Source: JAMXLO01 sp963850535 (GTDB taxonomy: Bacteria; Pseudomonadota; Alphaproteobacteria; Acetobacterales; Acetobacteraceae). From it: a DNA stretch of 64,000 bases. This document shows positions 46,541 through 56,948 of this stretch, piece after piece; positions within the stretch are counted from its first letter, which is position 1, and the number at the start of each line of letters is the position of its first letter. The stretch lies in the NCBI GenBank assembly GCA_963850535.1, contig CAWKMC010000024.1, positions 124,001 to 188,000 of the forward strand, written 5' to 3'. Below the pieces are notes generated by a model. It had not been told where the DNA came from and searched no databases. It was given only the letters and a program-made list of their open reading frames with translations. The position numbers and the translations under genes are program-made.

Positions 46541-47611
46541 ATGGATGAGCTGCCGGGAGTAAGCATTATTGTTGGCAACTACAACTATGCGCAGTTCGTT
46601 GCGCTCGCCATCGAAAGCGCCTTGGCGCAGGACCATCTTCGATGCGAGGTGATCGTTGTCGATGATGGCTCGACAGATGGATCACAGGAGGTGATCGAAC
46701 GTTATCGTGACCGCGTCCGGATCATCCTCCTGCCGAATAACCGGGGGCAGGTGGCGTCGCGTAACGAAGCATGGCCGCTGGCGAAGTACGAAATTGTGAT
46801 CTTTCTGGACTCCGATGACCTGCTGGAGCCGCATGCTGCCTCGACAATCGCCCGGAACTGGAGGGCGGACCTCGTCAAGGTTCAGTTTCCGATGAAAAGC
46901 ATTGATGCAAATGGCAAGTGGCTCAATCAGATATACCCAAAGTTTCCCCCCAATCTTCGGACCGATACTCTGCGACACACGCTGCTCAAGTACCGGAGCG
47001 TGCTATGCTAGTTCTGGGAGCGGCAACGCCTATGCGAAATGTCTTCTGGACAAGCTTTCTCCGATTTCGGGCCTGCCACACATGGACTGGATATTGCGGA
47101 TCCATGCGCCATTCTATGGCGAGGTTCTGACCCTTGCGGCCCCGCTCGCATCATATCGGATCCATGATGCTCAATGGAGCAGGTACAATGATCTGCGCCT
47201 AGACCGGTTTATTCGCGAACTGGATCTTCAAGAAACAAACCTTTCGTATCTCTCGGCGTTCTTCAAGCAAATCGGTCTCCCATTCGATCCCGAATTCGCG
47301 AGGATGGCGTCGCAGTGGCAGTGCGAGTGCCTTATCTCGATATCTCGAACTCTCTGCACCCGGGGGACGTTGGGTCCTTGCCGCCCGTCAAGGTCGTTGG
47401 TCTCGCTTTCAAGGCCTTCTTGTGGTCGCCAGAGACCTTTAAAAGGCGCTCTGCTCTGCTAGTCTGGACGACGCTGGTGGCGTTCGCACCGCAGCGCTCG
47501 GCAAAGCGTCTGATGGAGCTGCGTTTCTCGAAATCAAAGCGCCCAAAGTGGGTTGCGCGCATGGTGTCGAGCATAATTACGCATCGTCAGGTGTCGATCG
47601 CATCCAGTTAG
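46541..47611 (+). pseudogene. GT2 glycosyltransferase, paralogue A, two frameshifts
   Basis: The ATG at 46541 follows AGAGGA. The N-terminal GT-A domain is well preserved: MDELPGVSIIVGNYNYAQFV, VIVVDDGSTDGSQEVIERYR, and the DxD-type FLDSDDLLEPHAAS. A shift near 46990 leads to SGSGNAYAKCLLDKLSPISG and HAPFYGEVLTLAAPLASYRI; a second near 47320 leads to PPVKVVGLAFKAFLWSP and the tail APQRSAKRLMELRFS. It is closely similar to three minus-strand copies at 53.3-56.8 kb and is the only copy on the plus strand. Confidence 0.8.
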
Positions 47612-47769
47612 TATTGCGTGTTTGCTTTTGTCGGCCTCGCGGCGTTGCTCTGAAGACAATTGCTGCGGTCATTTGGCTTGCTGGCTGCTGCCCCCGCCAA
47701 ATTCATGCCAAGGTGTCGCCTGAAGACCAGTTAAAATCGGCGCAATAAGGCCTCATACCGATGGAAACC

Positions 47770-48232
47770 GGACGTATCGATGTCGCCGCCTTCTATTGGC
47801 GCCGCGCCCTCCGCATCTGGCCGCTCCATTTTACCGTGGTGCTGGCCGCCAGCTACTTGATGACGGCGATCTAGATGCCAGCCGGGGCGACAATCGCCCT
47901 GCTCGCCTTTTACGGGAATTGGTATCTGACTTCACACCCGTTCTTTTCGCCGGCCGGATACTGTGGTCGGTTTCGGTCGAGGAGCAGTTCTACGCTTGTG
48001 CGCCCTGGGCGATGCGGTTTCTGTCGCCCCGCCAGTGCGCTGGTCATCGCCGCGGTGGCCGCCCGGCTGGTCGTGGAGGGGAATGCCACATCGTTCGCCA
48101 CGATCACCCGCCTGGACCCGATTGCGATCGGCATAGTAGGTTGCCTTCCTAGGTGCACCAGTGGCATGGAAGCCGCTAGTCTACCTGGGTCGCATCTCAT
48201 ATGGCCTGTATGTTTTTCATCTACTGGCGCTC
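47770..48232 (+). pseudogene. Acyltransferase family 3 (OafA-like) remnant
   Basis: Fragments in several frames: FYWRRALRIWPLHFTVVLAA, an ILWSVSVEEQFYA block, TITRLDPIAIGIVG and LVYLGRISYGLYVFHLLAL. These are consecutive membrane segments of integral-membrane O-acyltransferases that decorate surface glycans. The N-terminus with the catalytic His region is missing, and an IS5 fragment follows at once. Confidence 0.65.
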
Positions 48233-48417
48233 GTAAGCAACGAGGTCGCTTCTTTCCCAAGCGCCTCTATAAACTCCGCGGCGCGCATCGAACAAACGAC
48301 CGGCAAGCTCAAGCGGTCTCAGACGTGTCGCCATGCGTTGCGAAAAGACCGACACCAGCTACTCGGCAATCATCCTCGCATGCGGGCTAATGTTGGTTAA
48401 ATCCGTCCACACGGCCT
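48233..48417 (+). pseudogene. IS5-family transposase 3' fragment
   Basis: RGRFFPKRLYKLRG and the degenerate continuation match the C-terminal part of the IS5 (IS427-like) transposase at 18.6 kb. The end TCCGTCCACACGGCC at 48402-48416 is a one-mismatch copy of that element's terminal repeat. The 5' part is lost at the junction with the acyltransferase remnant. Confidence 0.7.
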
Positions 48418-48418
48418 A

Positions 48419-49345
48419 CTAGTAGCGTCTGCGCGCCTGTAGCCAATAGGCGATATCGCCTAAGCCCAACTTCCCTAGCACATGATAGAGCAAGCGATCG
48501 GACGTCTCTTGACGTATAAAAACGATCTTCGACCCCAGTAGATCTGCCCAGCCAAAACGGTAGCCCCTGAGCCAATCTGAGGAAACGAGCGCGTCGACGT
48601 CCTTTTGCTTATGTCCTGATCGACATATATATATCTTATCCTTAGTAATAGCGAATGGGGCCAACCCGAACTCGTTTGAGCGGAGGAAATCCAGAACACC
48701 CAGGCAAACCTCTGGCCATTCCGGATTGGAGAAATCATCGAATGCAATCACCCCAGCGTCGTTAATAGAGGATGCAGCGAGTTTGGCGTCGCTCTTTACG
48801 TGGAACTCCCTATGTCCACCATCGACATGGAAAAAGCGCACGGGGCCGACAACACGGAGGATATCATCCACCTTGAGGTGCTCGGATGGGCCAATATGGA
48901 TGCATTCCTCCGGTATAGAAAGCCCGAGGCGCACCGCATTCAACTTGAAAACCTCAAGCTGGCCGGTCCCAATGTAACCTCTGGTATCGTGGTTGAACAG
49001 GTCAATGCCATAGACACGCTCGTTCGGGAGAAGCGCCTTGGCCAGCATGAACAGAGATCTTCCCTGGGACACACCTATTTCCGCAGCACCGCCAGAAATA
49101 CCCTCTACGGTTTGGAAACGTAGCAGGGTTGCGTAGCAGGCGGCATCAACCGGCTTGAGGTTGCCCCATATGGCGTACATCTCTCGAGCAATATAGCGTT
49201 TCAGACTGCTATCAATATGCCCCGGCGCCGGGACCGACTTTCCTAGTTGCATCCTAACATCCCACCGTGGCTGCTTGGTTTTCTCAAGCAATGCGTATCC
49301 TAGCCCACAGGTTCCCACGAACAAATGCATCCGGCCCCCGCGCAT
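48419..49345 (-). CDS. Class I SAM-dependent methyltransferase (Methyltransf_24-like)
   Basis: 308 residues, intact. The core AAEIGVSQGRSLFMLAKALL is motif I, YGIDLFNHD the acidic partner, HIGPSEHLKVDDIL and VRFFHVDGGHREFHVKSDAK the HVDGxH block seen in the TylF/Methyltransf_24 class; GVIAFDDFSNPEWPEV follows. The start may instead be the ATG at 49330 (a G-rich SD-like stretch precedes it). It sits between polysaccharide genes, so methylation of a sugar or glycan is plausible but not shown. Confidence 0.75.
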   Translation of the reverse strand: MRGGRMHLFVGTCGLGYALLEKTKQPRWDVRMQLGKSVPAPGHIDSSLKRYIAREMYAIWGNLKPVDAACYATLLRFQTVEGISGGAAEIGVSQGRSLFMLAKALLPNERVYGIDLFNHDTRGYIGTGQLEVFKLNAVRLGLSIPEECIHIGPSEHLKVDDILRVVGPVRFFHVDGGHREFHVKSDAKLAASSINDAGVIAFDDFSNPEWPEVCLGVLDFLRSNEFGLAPFAITKDKIYICRSGHKQKDVDALVSSDWLRGYRFGWADLLGSKIVFIRQETSDRLLYHVLGKLGLGDIAYWLQARRRY

Positions 49346-49465
49346 GGTGCGAATCGAGGGAGAGTACGATTTTATATCGACGCATTGATCGGTTCCGAGA
49401 CATTTCTTATCTGGGCATGCGCATTGCCGCCGTTTGGCGGCAATGACAGAGGCGAAAGAAAAGCT

Positions 49466-50632
49466 ATGGTACAGCGGCGCGTATTGATTGACGGATACTT
49501 CCTCGGCAAGCCATACGGGTTCGGGCGGTTCATTCTTGAGCTCTGTCGAGCGCTCGGATCACGAGCGAGTGATTTGGAGCTCATTGTCGCCGTCCCGTCG
49601 AGAATCAAAATCAAATCGCTTCCGGCATATCACTATCTCACCTGGCACACGGTGCCGGATGCCAACTTCATGCTCTGGGAGCAAGTGATGGTCCCAAGGC
49701 TTGCCCACAAGCTTGGCTGCGGGGTAATCCACTTCCCCTACAACACCAAGGCGGTTTTTACCGGTCGCGTACGTACAGTTGTGACCGTGCACGATCTTAT
49801 TTTCTTGACGGAAGTGGTTCGCCTGCAGCCCCTCAAAGCGTGGCTTGGCTCGCAATATTCAAAATGTATATTCAAGCTCGCTACGGGTGGGTCCAGTGTG
49901 ATAGTCAGTGTTAGCGACACCACCCGGCGCGCACTTGCGTTGCTTGGAATGCAAGCGACTACGGTTTATAATACAGTCGATGGATTGCTGGCGGTGTTGC
50001 CGGAAATACGGGAGGTGCCTAATAAACGCTATATTCTTCACAGAGGCGGACATCAATCGCACAGGAACACAGAAAGAGTTATTCATTCTTTCCTCAAAAT
50101 ACGGCCCAAGATTCCAGATGTCGAATTGCGTATAGTTGGCGTTCCTGATGGCGCTAAACGGTGGGGAACACGTGACGATCAAAGCATACGATATTTGCCG
50201 CGACTTACCGATGCCGAGTTGGCGGCATGCTATGCCGATAGTGCCTGCGTCGTCGCAGTGAGCTTGCAAGAGGGGTTTGGACTTCCGATTATAGAGGGGT
50301 TCGGATTCGGCACGCCAGTCATCACGTCAAATCTAGATCCCATGCGGGAGGTCGCTGGAGGGGCGGCGCTCCTGGTTGACCCTTTCAGTTTGGATTTTAT
50401 CGGAGACGCGATAGTCTCCCTTGTACATGACGGTCCGCTGGCGCAATCATTAGTGGAGAAGGGGTTTGCCCGGCTAGCCGCCTTCCGGAGCGAGTGCGTT
50501 GCGGAACAAATGCTACAAATCTATTCATCCGCTCTGGTGACCCGAACGACCGTGGCCGACCAACCACTAACCAACGCAAGAAGACAGACGCCTCCTCAGG
50601 GCGCTCCACAAGGCCGGCAAAATGCACCTTGA
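49466..50632 (+). CDS. GT4-type glycosyltransferase
   Basis: 388 residues from ATG 49466 (MVQRRVLIDGYFLGKPYGFG); the frame upstream of it lacks similarity. GT-B fold: the N-terminal domain has GFGRFILELCRALG and VTVHDLIFLTE; the C-terminal donor-binding domain has YILHRGGHQSHRNTERVIHS, VELRIVGVPDG, LTDAELAACYADSACVVAVS and the nucleotide-sugar block SLQEGFGLPIIEGFGFGTPV. No TM helices. Likely adds a sugar during exopolysaccharide repeat-unit assembly; donor and acceptor unknown. It is intact and alone on the plus strand. Confidence 0.85.
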   Translation: MVQRRVLIDGYFLGKPYGFGRFILELCRALGSRASDLELIVAVPSRIKIKSLPAYHYLTWHTVPDANFMLWEQVMVPRLAHKLGCGVIHFPYNTKAVFTGRVRTVVTVHDLIFLTEVVRLQPLKAWLGSQYSKCIFKLATGGSSVIVSVSDTTRRALALLGMQATTVYNTVDGLLAVLPEIREVPNKRYILHRGGHQSHRNTERVIHSFLKIRPKIPDVELRIVGVPDGAKRWGTRDDQSIRYLPRLTDAELAACYADSACVVAVSLQEGFGLPIIEGFGFGTPVITSNLDPMREVAGGAALLVDPFSLDFIGDAIVSLVHDGPLAQSLVEKGFARLAAFRSECVAEQMLQIYSSALVTRTTVADQPLTNARRQTPPQGAPQGRQNAP

Positions 50633-50830
50633 TACCCATCTTCTCGGGGTGCCGGATGTTCATGAATTCAAGGGAGATATCGCGCAGAAATCAATGACCG
50701 ATCTCGGGCGATGCAGCGTCACAAGGTGAGCAGCGCTTTTTCTTGCAGATCTCAGACTGTCATCGAAAAACTTCGTCATAATGGCTAGCCAGCAAGGCGT
50801 CTTTTCCCCATACGCCCTCATCGGTGATGT

Positions 50831-53251
50831 TCATTCTCCTCTCCCGCTCTCCGTTCCATCCACCGCTTGATAGATCCGCACGTAATCAACGGAAACCTGC
50901 GCCGGCCACACCGTCACCGCATCCGGCGGTCCGGTCCACCGATCGGCGATCTCCCATGTCATAAGGAAATAGAGCTTCTGTCGATCGATGAAGTTCGGCT
51001 GCTCACGCACCGTCTGTCCATTGAGCGTCCAGCGCATTGTCTCGGGCGACCAGAGGAATCCCACCGTCAGCCAATTGTGGGTAAGATGCGGAACCGGTCG
51101 GCGCGTGATCGGAACGTTTGGTTTCGCTCCCATTCCGTTGATATACAGCGTACCGGGTTCATTGCCGATCACTTCGAGCATGTCGATTTCAGGCGGCCAA
51201 CCGCCATCGGCAGGCAGCAACCACGTCGTGAAGTGCTGCCCGCGACTGAGATTGTCGAGGCGCAGCCGCACTTCCCAGTAGCCATAGAGCTGCGCGTGCT
51301 GCTGCTCGCCGCTGGCCATGCTCGCGATGTAAGGAAATCCCGAGAAATTCGGGGACAGGGCGGGCGATAGCGGAAAGGCCCGTAGCACCAGCGCGCCATC
51401 CACAATCTCGTGAAGGGGCCAGGATCGTTGCTGCTTGAGCGCATCCCGGACGGTGGCACCGCTCGCGATGGCCTCGCCGTCCGCCATCTTGAACCCTTTA
51501 TCCTCATTGCCGGCCAGATACCGCACGTTGAATCGCGCGAAGTACGGCAGCCACCGTGCCCCGCCGCCTGGGTCGCCGACGCTGAGACTGTCGAATTCGT
51601 CGTGCCAGACCAGCTTGTACCCCGGAGGGGGAGTAGCGCCTGCGATCGCCGGAGGAAGGCCCATAAGCAACGCTATCGAGATGGCAAGATGGCGGATACA
51701 AGCGGCGGCAAATCGCATGTGCCACATCATGACGCGCGCGAGTCGCTGGATACGGGACAGCCCCGCCCATGAAAGCAGCTCGCGAAACACCTCCGGCGCC
51801 AGCAGCCATACCGCGCCGGCGAAAACCACCACGCCAACTGCCACCTTAGCGAGAAGCGCGGCAAGCAGGCCGGCACCATTCGTGCCGGCTGGAATCGCCT
51901 GGCCGAGCAGGCTCACGCTCCCTGCCATCAGAAGCGTAGCTCCCCAGATCGGCACCTGATCGGACAGCATGCGGCGAATATGCAGTCCCAGTTTCCAGCG
52001 CAGGGCTACGACAACGATGGGGACGCAAAGACTGGAGGCGATGCCGCCGGCCGCCGCGGCCGCAATCAATCCCCTGGGTGCGGCGATCAGCATGGCCACG
52101 AAATACAACGCTGCATTGACTGCGGTGATGACGAGACTGATACCGGCGCAGCCGGCCGCATTCAGGATCTGCCGCCCGATCAGAACAAACGTGTAGGCAA
52201 TGCTGGACAAGCACAGGATCTGCAACGGCTGCACCGCTCCGTTCCAAGCAGGACCTAGCAGCAGAGGCACCATGTTGCCCGCGACTACCGCCATACCGAT
52301 GAAAGCGGAGAAACCCAACAGCAAGCTGAACTGCAACGCGCGATAGGCGGCCTCACGAAACGCCGGCGTCCCCTGAGAAAAGCGAGGGAGCACTGCTATT
52401 ACTAAATCGTAGCAAACCCAAAGCATTGTACCCATGACCATCCCGGGCACACGGGCCGCCACGAAATAAATGCCGATCGTGTAGGCACTCAGAAAAAACC
52501 CCAGTATCAGGGCATCCACGCGCCCACCCAAAAACTCGAGAATGCCGCTCGCGCCGGACTTGCCGGCGAACCAAGCGAGTTCGCGCAAATGTCGGCCCGA
52601 CACAGACGCGCCGGGATGCCAAGAGGAACGAAGCACGAGTATAACCAGCCCAGTGGCCGCACCGGATAACTGTTGCCCGACCAGGCTCCACGCGCCAGCC
52701 CCGCCATACGCCAAGGCAACACCTATGGTACCGCCAACGCCGATCGAAGCCAACGAGCTAAGCGCCGTAATGTCGTAGCGCAGATGACGCTTGAGATTTG
52801 CTTGGTAGATCCACGTCGCACTCGTTACCATAGGCATGGGCGCCAGGGCTACCAACAGAGGCAGTAGCTCCGCTTTGCCTTGCGTTATTGACAGCGGCCA
52901 CGCAAGAGCTGTAACCGCGAGTGCGCCTGCGGCACCCATGGCAAAGTTCGCCCAAAACGCCGCCGTAAAGTGCTCCGGGTCGAGCTCCGCTTTTTGTAGC
53001 AGAGCCGGGCCGAAGCCGCCTATAAGCATCACCCGGAAACCGTGGATGATCGTGCCGGCCACCGACACGATGCCGAACGCGCCAGGCATAAGCAGCCGGC
53101 TCAAAGCCATGAAGAACACAAAGGAGGAGAATTCAAGGCCGACGCCCTCGCCAAAACGCCATAGAAAGGCGCGACGTACGTCTCTACGGCGGGTCGCACG
53201 AAATTCGTCCAGGACTCGCTCTTCATCGCCCGGTGTTGCCGATATCGTCAC
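50831..53251 (-). CDS. Fusion of polysaccharide flippase (Wzx-like) and GH16 hydrolase
   Basis: 806 residues in one open frame. Residues 1 to about 505 form a polysaccharide flippase of the Polysacc_synt/MOP type, with many TM helices (SSFVFFMALSRLLMPGAFGI, SATWIYQANLKRHLRYD). Residues 508-540 (MRFAAACIRHLAISIALLMG...AIAGA) look like a complete signal peptide. Residues from about 541 form a GH16 domain starting GYKLVWHDEFDS with the catalytic EIDMLE at Glu688, Asp690, Glu693. GH16 endoglycanases such as ExoK trim exopolysaccharide. Loss of the stop between adjacent genes, or a real flippase-glycanase fusion with a tethered periplasmic hydrolase, would explain it. Confidence 0.85.
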   Translation of the reverse strand: MTISATPGDEERVLDEFRATRRRDVRRAFLWRFGEGVGLEFSSFVFFMALSRLLMPGAFGIVSVAGTIIHGFRVMLIGGFGPALLQKAELDPEHFTAAFWANFAMGAAGALAVTALAWPLSITQGKAELLPLLVALAPMPMVTSATWIYQANLKRHLRYDITALSSLASIGVGGTIGVALAYGGAGAWSLVGQQLSGAATGLVILVLRSSWHPGASVSGRHLRELAWFAGKSGASGILEFLGGRVDALILGFFLSAYTIGIYFVAARVPGMVMGTMLWVCYDLVIAVLPRFSQGTPAFREAAYRALQFSLLLGFSAFIGMAVVAGNMVPLLLGPAWNGAVQPLQILCLSSIAYTFVLIGRQILNAAGCAGISLVITAVNAALYFVAMLIAAPRGLIAAAAAGGIASSLCVPIVVVALRWKLGLHIRRMLSDQVPIWGATLLMAGSVSLLGQAIPAGTNGAGLLAALLAKVAVGVVVFAGAVWLLAPEVFRELLSWAGLSRIQRLARVMMWHMRFAAACIRHLAISIALLMGLPPAIAGATPPPGYKLVWHDEFDSLSVGDPGGGARWLPYFARFNVRYLAGNEDKGFKMADGEAIASGATVRDALKQQRSWPLHEIVDGALVLRAFPLSPALSPNFSGFPYIASMASGEQQHAQLYGYWEVRLRLDNLSRGQHFTTWLLPADGGWPPEIDMLEVIGNEPGTLYINGMGAKPNVPITRRPVPHLTHNWLTVGFLWSPETMRWTLNGQTVREQPNFIDRQKLYFLMTWEIADRWTGPPDAVTVWPAQVSVDYVRIYQAVDGTESGRGE

Positions 53252-53332
53252 TCAGGCTTCATCCCGTTCCAGCCACTCAATTTTAGCCGATCGCCAAATC
53301 ACGCCCGGCAGCTTGTTCATTGACAGGCTCCT

Positions 53333-54364
53333 TCAAGACGCCAGACGCACAAGCCAAGTTGGCCAGCTGCTTGCATTGGAACGCAGCTCGATCAACCGCC
53401 GCACGGATCGCTGAGGAGCCAAGGCAATAGCTATGGTCCACATGAGTTGAGCGGCGCGCCTCTTGACGGGGTGCGGCGAATGAACAAATGCAGCCCTGAA
53501 CGCAATTTTCACGGCCTTACTGGGCGGCACGTACCACCGCTCTCCTGGCGTGGAGAGTCGAGACGCTGAAATAAGGTTCCCTACATACGACTGTGACGCC
53601 GCCCGAGCGAATTCTGGATTGAATGTAAGACCCATTCCTCCGAAGACTGTGGAAAGGTAGGAGTAAGTGGCTTCCTGCATTTCCAGGAGGCGGATAAAGC
53701 GGGTAGCGCTTAAATTGATGGAACTACTCCACTGGGCTTCGTGGATGCGGTAAGATACAAGAGGAGCCGAGAGAGTGAGTACATCGCCATAGAACGGCGC
53801 GTGTATCGCCAATATCGTGTCCATCCACATCAGACCCGAAATTGGAGAAAGCTTATCCAACATCCGCCTCGCATATGCGTTGCCGCTGCCAGCAACGCCA
53901 TAACATGTCCCGAACTTAAGCAGCATGCGGCGAAGGGTGTCGGTAGGGACATTGGGTAGATAGCCCGGGGTCAAACTATTGCGCGACTTGCCTTTGGCAT
54001 CGATGGTTTTCATTGGAAATTGGACCTTGACGGCGTCCGCCCTCCAGTTCCGAGCGATTGTCGAGGCAGCATGTGGCTCCAGCAGATCATCGGAGTCCAG
54101 GAACATCACTATTTCGTACTGTGCTAGCGGCCATGCCTCGTTGAGCGCCGCTACCTGCCCTCGGTTAGTCGGCAGAAGGATGACCCGGGCGCGGTCGCGA
54201 TAACGTTCGATCACCTCCTGTGATCCGTCAGTCGAACCGTCATCGACAACGATCACCTCACATCGCGAATAGTCCTGCGTCAAGGCACTGTCGATCGCCG
54301 CTCCGACGAACTGCGCATAATTGTAGTTACAGACGACAACGCTTACCCCCGGCAGCTCGCTCAT
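53333..54364 (-). CDS. GT2 glycosyltransferase, paralogue B (intact)
   Basis: 343 residues from ATG 54364 (MSELPGVSVVVCNYNYAQFV). The GT-A nucleotide-sugar parts are VIVVDDGSTDGSQEVIERYR and FLDSDDLLEPHAAS. The acceptor region has SGNAYARRMLDKLSPISGLM, then helical segments to the tail APQRSVRRLIELRS. It is the only full-length copy of four. The frame extends upstream through a C-terminal scrap of another copy, which is not part of this gene. Confidence 0.85.
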   Translation of the reverse strand: MSELPGVSVVVCNYNYAQFVGAAIDSALTQDYSRCEVIVVDDGSTDGSQEVIERYRDRARVILLPTNRGQVAALNEAWPLAQYEIVMFLDSDDLLEPHAASTIARNWRADAVKVQFPMKTIDAKGKSRNSLTPGYLPNVPTDTLRRMLLKFGTCYGVAGSGNAYARRMLDKLSPISGLMWMDTILAIHAPFYGDVLTLSAPLVSYRIHEAQWSSSINLSATRFIRLLEMQEATYSYLSTVFGGMGLTFNPEFARAASQSYVGNLISASRLSTPGERWYVPPSKAVKIAFRAAFVHSPHPVKRRAAQLMWTIAIALAPQRSVRRLIELRSNASSWPTWLVRLAS

Positions 54365-54660
54365 GACAGACCTTTCAAGACGCCAGCGAAGACAAGCCAT
54401 TTTGGCCGGCTGTTTACATCGAAGCGCAGCTCCAGCAGCCGTTCCGCCCATCGCTGCGGCGCCATGGTGCCGAGTGTGATCCACAAAAGCACCACTGCCC
54501 TTTAAGGCTGGCGGTGACCGAAGAGTCTCCTTCATAGCCTGCTCAGAGACCATTCACGGGAGCCGCTACGGCCACCGGCGCGAGATATGAACGCGATCGG
54601 GCCGTGACTTGCGCCATGAACGGCGCGACGCACGTCAACGGCGTATGCCAGAGGCTTCGG
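54365..54660 (-). pseudogene. C-terminal scrap of a further GT2 unit
   Basis: Between paralogues C and B, a different frame encodes APQRWAERLLELRFDVNSRP then KWLVFAGVLKGLS, the tail that ends each unit of the array. It shows that the array boundaries have been reshuffled. Confidence 0.55.
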
Positions 54661-54662
54661 AT

Positions 54663-55757
54663 CGCTCATCACAATTCCGCATCACGACGCTGAGGCGCCG
54701 ATACGATGCGCTCAACGCCATCCTGCGGCGCTTCGATCATCGAGAAACGCAGCTTCCAGTCATGAGCGACTCGATCCCAATGTCTGCGCGCGCCCATCGG
54801 GCGCGAACTGCAACGCAGCTCCAAAAGCGTAGCAGAGCGGCGCGCCTCTTCAACGAGGTGTCGCTTGGCTGTCCAGAAAAAAGCCTTGAAGGCGCGTCCA
54901 ACGACCTTGATGGGCGGGCACGTACCAACGCCCTCCCGGTCCAGAGAGTCGAGATACTGCGATAAGGCACTCGCAGTACCACTGCGACGCCATCTCGGCA
55001 GAGTCCGGGATCGAATGCAAGGCCCATCTGCCTGAAGAACGCCGAAAGATACGACGTATTTGCTCTCCTGCAGCTCCAAATAGCGAGTGAACCGGTCTAG
55101 GCCCAGGTATTGAACCTGCTCCACTGAGCATCATGGATCCGATAGGATGCAAGCGGGGTCGTGAGGGTGAGAACCTCGCCACAGAATGGTGCATGGATCC
55201 CAATATCCAGTCCATCCATGGCAGACCGGAAATCGGAGAAAGCTTCTCCAGCAAACGTCTCGCATAGGCGTTGCCGCTCCCAGGAGTAGAAATAGCAGTC
55301 CTCCGAACCTGAGCAACGTGTGTCGCAGAGTGTCGGTCCGGAGATCAGGTGGATATTTCGGAGTATGTGTGATTAAGCCACTTGCCATTGCATCAATGCT
55401 TTTCATCGGAAACTGAACCTTGACGACGTCCGCCCTCCAGTTCCGGGCGATCGTCGAGGCAGCATGTGGCTCCAGCAGATCATCGGAGTCCAGGAAAATC
55501 ACGATTTCGTACTTTGCCGTCGGCCATGCCTCGTTGAGCGCGGCAACCTGCCCTCGGTTAGTCGGCAGAAGAATGACCCGGGCACGGTCGCGATAGCGTT
55601 CGATCACCTCCTGTGATCCATCAGTCGAACCGTCATCGACAACGATCACCTCACATCGCGAGTGGTCCTGCGCCAAGGCGCTGTCGATCGCCGCTCCGAC
55701 GAACTGCGCATAATTGTAGTTGCCGATAACAATGCTTACCCCCGGCAGCTCGCTCAT
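54663..55757 (-). pseudogene. GT2 glycosyltransferase, paralogue C, frameshifted
   Basis: Start ATG 55757 (MSELPGVSIVIGNYNYAQFV). The GT-A half is intact to about 55300 and very close to paralogue B (VIVVDDGSTDGSQEVIERYR, FLDSDDLLEPHAAS). The rest is spread over three frames: LEKLSPISGLPWMDWI, then YLELQESKYV, then CPPIKVVGRAFKAFFWTAKR. At least three indels. Confidence 0.75.
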
Positions 55758-55761
55758 GGCA

Positions 55762-56838
55762 GGCTCTTTCAAGACGCCAGACGCGACAGAGACCGGCTCG
55801 AGCCATTTCGGCCGGCTGTTTACATCGAAGCGCAGCTCCAGCAGCCGTTCCGCCCATCGCTGCGGCGCGAGCGCCCCGAGATAATCCACAGAAACACCGC
55901 AGCCCTTTCCTTAAGGCTGGCGGGTGACCGAAAAAATGCTTGCACACGGCCCAAGGACTTTGCGCGGCTGGACGTACCAAGGGCCGCTCGGCGCGGAAAG
56001 TCGGGAACACAGCGACCTGACATTCCAGATACCAGAGCGATCCGGTCCTAGCGGCCTCGGGATCAAAAGTTGATTCCACGTGTGTGAGGAATCGTGCCAG
56101 ATACTCCAATTTCCGGTCGAAATCCTGCAACTGCCTTGTAAAAGCGTTCCACATCAAGTTGGTATGTTGAGAATCGTTCGGAGCCGTGCATCCGATAGTA
56201 GGTCAGCGGTGTCGTCAATGTCTTGACCTCACCCTCGAACGGGGCGTGGATTTCCGTCAGCGCGTCCATCTGACCACATCTGGGCGACCGGTTGGAACCT
56301 ATTGTCACCATCGATCGGCGAGATGCGCTCCAGCAACCACCTGGAATACGCATTGCCGCTGCATGGAGAGGTATAGGTCTGGCCAACTGCGAGCAGCATC
56401 CGTCGAATTGTTTCGGTCGTGAGTTCGGCCGGATATTTGGGCCACACGTGATTCAGCGATCGCCCGTCGGCGTCAATGCTTTTCACCGGAAACTGAAGTT
56501 TTGCGATTCACGGAGTCCAATTTCGGGCGATCGTCGAGGCGGCGATACGGCTCCAAATGTCATCGCAATCCAGAAACACCACGATTTCGTACTGCGCCAG
56601 CGGCCACGCTTCATTGAGCGCGGCTAACCTGCCGGCGATTGCTCGGAAGGAGAACAGTGCGGACTCTGTCCGCAATAGCGTTCGATCACCTCCGTGAGTC
56701 CGTCTGTGGAACAATCGTCGACAACTATGACCTCACATCGAGGATGATCCTGCGCCAATGCACTCTCAATCGCGGCGCGACAAATTGCGCGTGGTTATAG
56801 TGCGGAATGACAATACTCACCCCCGGCAGCTCGCTCAT
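55762..56838 (-). pseudogene. GT2 glycosyltransferase, paralogue D, heavily frameshifted
   Basis: Start ATG 56838 (MSELPGVSIVIPHYNHAQFV). Later pieces in changing frames are CEVIVVDDCSTDG, ALNEAWPLAQYEIVVFLDCD, VKSIDADGRSLNHVWPKYPA, SGNAYSRWLLERISPIDGDN and the tail LAPQRWAERLLELRFDVNSR. It is the most diverged and most damaged member of the array; the DSDD of the other copies is DCDD here. Confidence 0.7.
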
Positions 56839-56948
56839 GAGCAGGCTCCTTTGTGCAGAGCTGGTCATTGGTGCCCTTATTCTGGGCGCGGCGGCCGACC
56901 CAGGCGTGGCGGCTGCGGCGTATAATAGCAGCTGTCCGCCTGCCGATC

